A stretch of 64,000 nucleotides of DNA, taken from Spirochaetota bacterium (GTDB lineage: Bacteria; Spirochaetota; Spirochaetia; Treponematales; Treponemataceae). The notes under the pieces are model-generated. The model had not been told where the DNA came from and ran no database searches. It was given only the letters and a program-made list of their open reading frames with translations. Both the position numbers and the translations under genes were made by a program. Positions 57,385 through 64,000 of this stretch are shown here, one piece after another. Location: contig JAEEQG010000148.1 in the NCBI GenBank assembly GCA_016285185.1, positions 1 to 64,000 on the forward strand. Reading direction: 5' to 3'. Position 1 is the first letter of the stretch, and each line of letters starts with the position of its first letter.

Positions 57385-58121
57385 CAAAAACTGTAAGTAC
57401 AGAACCGAAAATCGTTTTTGAGGATACTCATTTTGTCATTGCAGAAAAGCCTCACGGTTTGCCGACTGCTCCTTTAAAAGAAGATGAAACCGACAATCTG
57501 GTTTCTTTTATCACATACAAATACCCGCAGGCAAAAACAGTAAAAGGGAAGAAGACGATAGAATATGGTCTGCTTCACAGGCTTGATACCGAAACACACG
57601 GACTTGTTGTAATGGCACTTGATCAATCTTCATACGATTTTTTGCAGAACGAACAACTGAATGACAGATTCCTTAAATATTATACAGCTTATTGCAATAC
57701 TATTAACGTAAACATCGAACAGGTAAATAACGAATACCTTATTCAGAGTTATTTCAGACCGTATGGTATAAAAGGTAAAAAAGTATCACCGGTGAGTGTT
57801 GAAGAGTTCAGTAAAAAGTCGCATATAGCAAAAAAATGTTCACCTGTTTTATACACAACAAGGGTTATTAAAACCGAAAAAGAACAGAAAAATTATTACA
57901 AAGTATTATGTTGCCTGACAAGAGGATTCAGGCATCAGATACGGTCCCATCTCGCATGGAAGAATTATCCGATAATATCTGACAGCCTTTATAATGAAAA
58001 CGGCATTGAAGAAAATGTACCTCTTCAATTACATGCAAGTGCAGTATCTTTTGTTCATCCTGCAACCGGTGAAAAAGTATTCGTAAGTTTAAGTGAGTTT
58101 TTTACTTCTGATACAAGATAA
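57372..58121 (+). CDS. RluA-family pseudouridine synthase, second copy
   Basis: 'FVIAEKPHGLPTAPL', 'GLLHRLDTETHGLVVMALDQ', 'TRGFRHQIRSHLAWKNYPIISDSLYN'. Confidence 0.9.
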   Translation: MAFIAKTVSTEPKIVFEDTHFVIAEKPHGLPTAPLKEDETDNLVSFITYKYPQAKTVKGKKTIEYGLLHRLDTETHGLVVMALDQSSYDFLQNEQLNDRFLKYYTAYCNTINVNIEQVNNEYLIQSYFRPYGIKGKKVSPVSVEEFSKKSHIAKKCSPVLYTTRVIKTEKEQKNYYKVLCCLTRGFRHQIRSHLAWKNYPIISDSLYNENGIEENVPLQLHASAVSFVHPATGEKVFVSLSEFFTSDTR

Positions 58122-59476
58122 AAAGAACCTGTTGCAAGCAGTATTGCGCCTTCTTCCGCAGAACAGATGAGTGCTTCACTTATTAATGAGGTATAATCCT
58201 TACTTTCATAGTAGGGCGTTTTGTTTTTTTCGCAGAGAGGTATAAAAACTTTTGTAAGTTTATTATAATCAGCTTTCTTTTTTTCACCGGGTATTGTAAA
58301 GAAAAATCTGTTAAAATCAACCGAACCATTAAAAAAAAGTGGAGCAATATTTTCAATCTTTTTATCAGCAGCAGCAGCAAACAACACATTACATTTTCTA
58401 CCCGGGAACATATTCTTTAAGGTATCTATTGTTATGCGGATACTGTTTTCTGTATGCGCACCATCAAGAATTATTTTGAAATTGTATGATTTTTTATACA
58501 AATAGTCATCTATTTCAAAACGACCTTGTAGTCTTGTCTTGTTAAGTCCTGCCTCTATAGTTTTTTCATCAATATCAGGCATTGCCACTTTAACCGCAAG
58601 TGCGGCTAATGCGGCATTTTGTACTTGAACTTTGCCCAAAAGATGCAGATTTGCAATAATTTTGCTCTTAAAAAGCGGATCTTTTTGCCCTTTCAAGTGA
58701 AAGTTACCAAAATCCAGTGTAATATTCATAGTATTCAAAGCTGAATCATAATTGTATGCATATGTCTTAAGAATATGTTCTAAAAAATAAACAGGTGCAT
58801 GTTTTTTTAATGCCTGCAGCCAAAAAACTCTTTTTGCTTGAAAAGATTGTTTGGAAACACATACTGGAGTATGAGGTTTTATTATCCCAGCTTTTTCAAA
58901 TGCTATTTTGGGTATCGTATTACCCAAATATTCGGTATGTTCAAGTTCTATAGGGGTTATGATACTGACAAGCGGTGTAAGGATATTTGTTGCATCAAAT
59001 CGTCCGCCGAGACCTGTTTCAAAGACACCATAATCAATGTGTGCATTGCGGAATGTTAAAAAGGCGAATAAAGTCATCAGTTCAAACCATGAAGCCTGCT
59101 CAAAACCGAGTTTATCAAGCTTTTCGCTGATTCCATCTATAAAGGCAATGAGTTCTTCTGCGGCCTGTTCGTAGAAGAGATTTTCAAACCTGCCGTCCGC
59201 TTTCCCGACCCGTTCGAGAAAATCAATTATATGTGGAGAAGTGTATAAACCCTCGTTAAAACCTGCCTCATGAAGAATAGAAGCAATCATTGCCGAAACA
59301 GAGCCTTTGCCTTTTGAGCCGGCTATATGAAAGGATTTGAAAGTATCCTGAGGGTTGCCCAATTCATTTGCAAGCAGGGATATTGTTTTTAAAGAAAATT
59401 GTTTTGTTCTTTTTTGTCTTTCGTAATTTGCAGCGGATTCCAGCCAGGTCTGAAAACCGATCATCGAAATATTCAT
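58055..59476 (-). CDS. folC: Folylpolyglutamate synthase/dihydrofolate synthase
   Basis: 'FHIAGSKGKGSVSAMIASILHEAGFNEGLYTSPHIIDFLERV', 'GVFETGLGGRFDATNIL', 'ILDGAHTENSIRITIDTL'. Confidence 0.94.
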   Translation of the reverse strand: MNISMIGFQTWLESAANYERQKRTKQFSLKTISLLANELGNPQDTFKSFHIAGSKGKGSVSAMIASILHEAGFNEGLYTSPHIIDFLERVGKADGRFENLFYEQAAEELIAFIDGISEKLDKLGFEQASWFELMTLFAFLTFRNAHIDYGVFETGLGGRFDATNILTPLVSIITPIELEHTEYLGNTIPKIAFEKAGIIKPHTPVCVSKQSFQAKRVFWLQALKKHAPVYFLEHILKTYAYNYDSALNTMNITLDFGNFHLKGQKDPLFKSKIIANLHLLGKVQVQNAALAALAVKVAMPDIDEKTIEAGLNKTRLQGRFEIDDYLYKKSYNFKIILDGAHTENSIRITIDTLKNMFPGRKCNVLFAAAADKKIENIAPLFFNGSVDFNRFFFTIPGEKKKADYNKLTKVFIPLCEKNKTPYYESKDYTSLISEALICSAEEGAILLATGSFYLVSEVKNSLKLTNTFSPVAG

Positions 59477-60637
59477 TTAAAGTCCTGTAAAAATACGGGG
59501 AACTCTTTTGTTTATTCCACAGGTGATTTCGTAGGGTATTGTCTGGAGTATTTTAGCTAAGTCGGCAGCATCAGGAGAGTTTTCCTGCGGACCGAATATT
59601 GTTACAGTATCCCATCTTTGTACATCATGGTTTGTTCCCAGATTAACCATACATTGATCCATACAGATTCGTCCGACAACTGGATACAGTTTACCTTTTA
59701 TCATTACTTTAAGTTCCGGTGAAAGATGCCTGAAAAGACCGTCAGCATAACCTACAGGCAGTGTTGCGATATCGGTATCTTCTTCGGCGGTCCATGTTCT
59801 TCCGTAAGAGATTGAATCACCCTTTGAAATTCTTTTAATTGAAACAACCTGTGTTACAACTTCCATAACAGGTTTTAGCGGAATAGGGCAACCTTTCTTT
59901 TCTTCCAGATGCTTTTGTATCCGTTCGTTTTCTGAAGCTGCATCGGGATAATAACCGTAGACGATTATTCCAGGGCGGACCATGTCAAAATGTGTTTCAG
60001 GATAAAGAAGAACTGCGCCGGAGTTTGCACAATGTATAATTCCCGGGTCAATCTTACATTTTTTTATTGACTCTATAGCTGTTTTAAAATTGGTAAATTG
60101 TTGTTTTGTATAGGCAATATCGTCTTCTTCCAATGAGTCTGATGTGGCAAAATGGGTGCAGATCCCTTCAAGGAAGAGGCCTTTCTGTGATGTTATAAGC
60201 TTGGCAATTTCGGCAGCATCACGATAAGAACAACCCAATCTGCCCATTCCCGTATCGATTTTGAGATGTACGGGGATAGTTCTGTGCATTTTTTCAGCTG
60301 TCTGACCGAGTTCAATTATAAAATCCTTGTCAAACACAAGCGGTGTAATTGAATGAACGATTATGGACGGTATTTCGTCCGGAGTCGGAAGACTTAAAGA
60401 CAGAATCGGTGAAACAATACCTGATTCCCGTAATTCAATACCTTCCGATACAGAAGCGACTGCAAGAAAGTCAGCACCACTTTTTATTGCGGCTATCGCG
60501 ACACGTGTTGCACCGTGACCGTATGCGTTTGCTTTTACAGGAATACAAAGCTTAACTTTTGGAGAAACAAATTTTCTGATAACTTCAATGTTGTAGCGAA
60601 GGTTATCTAGATGTATATGTGCCTGTGTCGCCCTCAT
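59477..60637 (-). CDS. alr: Alanine racemase
   Basis: 'AHIHLDNLRYNIEVIRKFV', 'CIPVKANAYGHGATRVA', 'KIDTGMGRLG', 'SYGRTWTAEEDTDIATLPVGYADG', 'GRICMDQCMV'. Confidence 0.96.
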   Translation of the reverse strand: MRATQAHIHLDNLRYNIEVIRKFVSPKVKLCIPVKANAYGHGATRVAIAAIKSGADFLAVASVSEGIELRESGIVSPILSLSLPTPDEIPSIIVHSITPLVFDKDFIIELGQTAEKMHRTIPVHLKIDTGMGRLGCSYRDAAEIAKLITSQKGLFLEGICTHFATSDSLEEDDIAYTKQQFTNFKTAIESIKKCKIDPGIIHCANSGAVLLYPETHFDMVRPGIIVYGYYPDAASENERIQKHLEEKKGCPIPLKPVMEVVTQVVSIKRISKGDSISYGRTWTAEEDTDIATLPVGYADGLFRHLSPELKVMIKGKLYPVVGRICMDQCMVNLGTNHDVQRWDTVTIFGPQENSPDAADLAKILQTIPYEITCGINKRVPRIFTGL

Positions 60638-60651
60638 CTTGATACGATCCT

Positions 60652-62064
60652 TTACAGGTTACTAATCAGCCATTCTTTGAAAGTGGCATAATCGTTTTTC
60701 ATTTTTATGGACATATCCGGTAATTTCATGATTTTTTGCAGTCTGTCCGGTATGGGCGGTTCTTTGTGAATTGCCTGAGAGACAATCTCTCCGAATTTGG
60801 AAGGATGAGCTGTTTCAAGAACTACACCTACAGCTTGTTTGTTCAATACTGCTTTTCCCCATTCAGGAACATTCGGAGTCAATCCTGGCTCCGCGGGGTT
60901 TGTTTTTTCACCTTTGATGAGTTTTTCCATTCCGCCGTGTATTACATCATACCATGCCTGCCAACCTACTGCACCGTGCGGATCGATTATATAGCCGGTT
61001 AAATCATTGCATTTTTTGATTGCGTTTAGTGTACCCGGATTATCAAGCCAGTACGATGCAAACAAATTACGAACCTGATCGTAGCTGTACATATAGCGGA
61101 TGCGCTCATAATTGCTCGGAGCACCGACATCCATTGCGTTTGAGTATGTCTGGACGGAAGGACGTGCTTCATAAATTCCGGAATTAATCCAGTCTGGAAT
61201 AGTGTGGTTGGAATTTGTAGCGGCGATAAATCCTGTAATCGGAGCACCCATTTCTCTTGCGATAAGACCTGAAGTAAGATTACCGAAGTTTCCTGAAGGA
61301 ACCGACATGATTACTGCAGGGTTTTCGATTTTGTTGTCAAGTGCGCAGCGGTGTTTTACTTCCATTGCGGCATATGTGTAATAAAAACTTTGTGGTAAGA
61401 GTCTTGCTATGTTAATTGAATTTGCGGATGAGAGACGGAATCTTTTGCGTAGTTGTTCGTCAGTAAAAGCTGTTTTTACGAGCTTTTGGCAGTCATCAAA
61501 TGTACCGTCAACTGACAGGGCCCTTACATTGCCTGTAAATGTGGAAAGCTGTTTTTCCTGCAGCGGGCTTATTTTGCCTGTAGGGTACAGGATTGTAACA
61601 TCTAGTCCCGGTACATTATGGAATGCGCTTCCTACAGCACTACCAGTATCACCGGATGTAGCGACGAGAATATGCAGAAGGTCGTCTTCATCTTTGTTGA
61701 AGTATGACATTACACGTGCCATGAATCTTGCGCCAAAGTCTTTGAATGCGCATGTGGGACCGTGAAAAAGCTCAAGGACATATGTAATCCGGTCAATAGG
61801 AACTACTTGTGCAGGAAATGGATATGCGTCAATGATTATGGACTGTATGTCAGCATCAGGAATCTCAGAACCTGCAAAAAGTCTGGTTGTTTCGAGTGCT
61901 ATTTCACGGAAAGTAGGTACTGTGCATTTGGATAATAAATGATCCGGTAGTTTTGGAAGTGTCTCCGGTACAAAAAGGCCGCCTGTTTTTGAATTCATTC
62001 CCTTTAGGACGGCAGTCCTAAAATCGACGGCTACCGACGTATCTCTGGTATCTTTATATAGCAT
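60652..62064 (-). CDS. thrC: Threonine synthase
   Basis: 'LELFHGPTCAFKDFGARFMARVMSYF', 'VATSGDTGSAVGSAFHNVPGLDVTILYP', 'SVPSGNFGNLTSGLIA'. Confidence 0.97.
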   Translation of the reverse strand: MLYKDTRDTSVAVDFRTAVLKGMNSKTGGLFVPETLPKLPDHLLSKCTVPTFREIALETTRLFAGSEIPDADIQSIIIDAYPFPAQVVPIDRITYVLELFHGPTCAFKDFGARFMARVMSYFNKDEDDLLHILVATSGDTGSAVGSAFHNVPGLDVTILYPTGKISPLQEKQLSTFTGNVRALSVDGTFDDCQKLVKTAFTDEQLRKRFRLSSANSINIARLLPQSFYYTYAAMEVKHRCALDNKIENPAVIMSVPSGNFGNLTSGLIAREMGAPITGFIAATNSNHTIPDWINSGIYEARPSVQTYSNAMDVGAPSNYERIRYMYSYDQVRNLFASYWLDNPGTLNAIKKCNDLTGYIIDPHGAVGWQAWYDVIHGGMEKLIKGEKTNPAEPGLTPNVPEWGKAVLNKQAVGVVLETAHPSKFGEIVSQAIHKEPPIPDRLQKIMKLPDMSIKMKNDYATFKEWLISNL

Positions 62065-62198
62065 TCCAGAATTATAGCGACTATTGTTTGTTTTAGCAAT
62101 ACATACATTATGTTTACGCAGCTTGTACCGTATTACAAAGACTGAAAAAAATAACTTGATTTATTTGAAAAAAGCTTTATAATTAATAAGGAAATAGT

Positions 62199-62543
62199 AT
62201 GGATGATGATTTAAAAAATAAATTCAAATCAAAACTAAATTGTGACGGATTTATAAAAGTAACCGAGAATCCTACAACTACATTGACTTCTGAACAAAAA
62301 GCCCTGTTAAACAGAAAGGGGAATGTGTATTTTAACTCAGGGGACATAAACACAGCGCGCAGAATTTTCCTTGCAACAGGATATTCCGACGGCCTCTCCA
62401 GAGTAGGTGATACATACCAGAAGCGCGGTGATGAATTGAATGCATTAAAATACTATATTCTTGCGCATAATAAGCACAAATCGGAACCGCTTCTTGAAAA
62501 AGCAGCACAAATGATATCATTCTTACTAAACGAAGAGGAATAA
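62199..62543 (+). CDS. Small hypothetical protein with one TPR-like segment
   Basis: 114 aa; 'RKGNVYFNSGDINTARRIFLATGYSDGLSRVGDTYQKRGDELNALKYYILA'; good RBS spacing, adjacent to TPR gene. Confidence 0.75.
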   Translation: MDDDLKNKFKSKLNCDGFIKVTENPTTTLTSEQKALLNRKGNVYFNSGDINTARRIFLATGYSDGLSRVGDTYQKRGDELNALKYYILAHNKHKSEPLLEKAAQMISFLLNEEE

Positions 62544-62548
62544 CAAAA

Positions 62549-63700
62549 ATGTCTGATTTATTTGATCAAATGACACCGCCGGATTTGATGCCAGAGATCC
62601 CTGTGGCAGAAGAAGACCCAAAATTAAAGGAAATTTCTGAGCTTTCAAAACAAGGTTATGCTTTTCTTAAAGAAAATAATATAGACAAAGCAATAGATTC
62701 ATTCAATAAAATCCTTATTATCGACGACAACAATAATTATGCGCTCGTTGGACTTGGAGATTCTGAACGCAAACAAAGACATTTTACAGAGGCTACTGAA
62801 TATTATAATAAGTGTCTGCGCTATCATCCCGGCAACAATTATGCGCTGTTTGGTCTTGCGGATTGTTACAAGGCAATGAATCAGTATCACAAAGCTATCG
62901 AGATTTGGGAAAGATATCTGGTACACGATGACAAGAATATTACGGTACTGACACGTGTCGCCGACGCTTATCGAAAAATACGTGACTTTAAAAAGTCAAA
63001 AAATCTTTATCTGCAGGTTCTTGATGTAGAAGAAGACAATGCATACGCCTTGATTGGTCTCGGACACCTTCACTATGATTTTAAAGAATATCGTGACGCT
63101 CTTTATTACTGGACCAAAATGTATGATTCAGGTAACGGTTCAATAGATATCCGTGTTCTTACTTCAATAGGTAACTGTTACCGCAAACTTAAAACCTTTG
63201 ATAAGGGAGTTCATTTCTTTTCACTCGCTCTTGATATGGAACCGAACAACTTTTATGCACTGTTCGGTATGGCGGACTGTTACAGAGGTCTTAACCAGCA
63301 CTCAAAATCAATCATTTATTGGAACAGAATTCTTGAAAACGATCCGGGTAACAAAGTAATACTTACAAGAGCCGGTGACGCATGCCGCAATATGGGCGAT
63401 TTTGATGCGGCTACAAGATATTATCAAAAGGCTCTGGACATTGAATTTGATATCTATGCCGTTTTGGGTCTTGCATTGATTAGCAAAGCTCAGGGTAATT
63501 TTGAAGAAGCTATTTCAAGCTTAAGCAAACTTATTCAGGGTGATCCTAAAAACTATCGTCTTTATATGGATTTGGCAGACTGTTATGTTAAGAACGGACA
63601 GAAAAAACAGGCGATTGAATCTTTGCAATCTTTCCAGCGATATGGGATCCGCTGTCAGATTTTAAACGATTATCTGGACAATCTGCTTCAGGAAAGATAA
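62549..63700 (+). CDS. Tetratricopeptide-repeat protein
   Basis: Repeated ~34-aa units, e.g. 'AIDSFNKILIIDDNNNYALVGLGDSERKQRHFTEATEYYNKCLRYHPGNNYALFGLADCYKAMNQYHKAIEIWERYL'. Confidence 0.94.
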   Translation: MSDLFDQMTPPDLMPEIPVAEEDPKLKEISELSKQGYAFLKENNIDKAIDSFNKILIIDDNNNYALVGLGDSERKQRHFTEATEYYNKCLRYHPGNNYALFGLADCYKAMNQYHKAIEIWERYLVHDDKNITVLTRVADAYRKIRDFKKSKNLYLQVLDVEEDNAYALIGLGHLHYDFKEYRDALYYWTKMYDSGNGSIDIRVLTSIGNCYRKLKTFDKGVHFFSLALDMEPNNFYALFGMADCYRGLNQHSKSIIYWNRILENDPGNKVILTRAGDACRNMGDFDAATRYYQKALDIEFDIYAVLGLALISKAQGNFEEAISSLSKLIQGDPKNYRLYMDLADCYVKNGQKKQAIESLQSFQRYGIRCQILNDYLDNLLQER

Positions 63701-64000
63701 TTGGATACAAAACCTGTATCACTGATTGGATACTTACCTGAAGAAATCTATTCTGAACTTGCTCTGGACAAGCCTTTCAGGGCAAGACAGATTTTTAAAT
63801 GGATATATGCCGGAGTTCAATCATTTTCAGAAATGACTGACTTGTCAAAGGATTTAAGAGCTCTCCTTGAACAAAAGGCCGTTCTTTATACCACAAAAAT
63901 AAAACAAAAACTCCAGGATCCTGACGGTACTATAAAATTACAAATTGAGTTGTCAGACGGCATTTTTATCGAAACCGTTCTTCTTGTTGATGCGGAAGAA
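63701..64000 (+). CDS. rlmN: 23S rRNA (adenine2503-C2)-methyltransferase, 5' part (runs off window; TTG start)
   Basis: Translation 'MDTKPVSLIGYLPEEIYSELALDKPFRARQIFKWIYAGVQSFSEMTDLSKDLRALLEQKAVLY...DPDGTIKLQIELSDGIFIETVLL' is typical of the RlmN N-terminus. Confidence 0.92.
   Translation, partial: MDTKPVSLIGYLPEEIYSELALDKPFRARQIFKWIYAGVQSFSEMTDLSKDLRALLEQKAVLYTTKIKQKLQDPDGTIKLQIELSDGIFIETVLLVDAEE

Overview
AT-rich bacterial window, probably from a Treponema-like spirochaete (inferred from TIGR03545/TIGR03546-like, DUF6675-like and other gene content; not tested by search). About 0.4-43.3 kb is a large mosaic surface-glycan (O-antigen/capsule-type) locus: glycosyltransferases, GT-C and GtrA/GtrII-type membrane proteins, NDP-sugar enzymes (RmlA/C/D, Glf, several SDRs, ManA), two MBOAT acyltransferase cassettes, and a Wzm-type ABC permease. 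A small accessory island at about 2.3-9.3 kb carries a DarT-like/NADAR toxin-antitoxin pair, a HipA-like kinase, a GtrII gene flanked by imperfect direct repeats, an XRE regulator with an ImmA-like protease, and a HU-like protein. From 43.3 to 64 kb the content is mostly housekeeping (aminotransferase, GlgA, NCS2 permease, tRNA-Gly, ComEC, RsmA, YggS, two RluA-family synthases, FolC, Alr, ThrC, TPR protein, RlmN start). The most interesting items are: (1) an FkbH-methyltransferase-ACP-VOC-MBOAT-SGNH cassette that could load a C3 unit on ACP and transfer it to glycan, with a G8 tract in the methyltransferase that could make it phase variable; (2) a DarT-like/NADAR module with an N-terminal zinc-ribbon-like segment; (3) a GHMP kinase-nucleotidyltransferase fusion; (4) gene fossils and direct repeats recording recombination of MBOAT, GT-D and GtrII modules. 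All family calls are from reading protein motifs; no database search was run.
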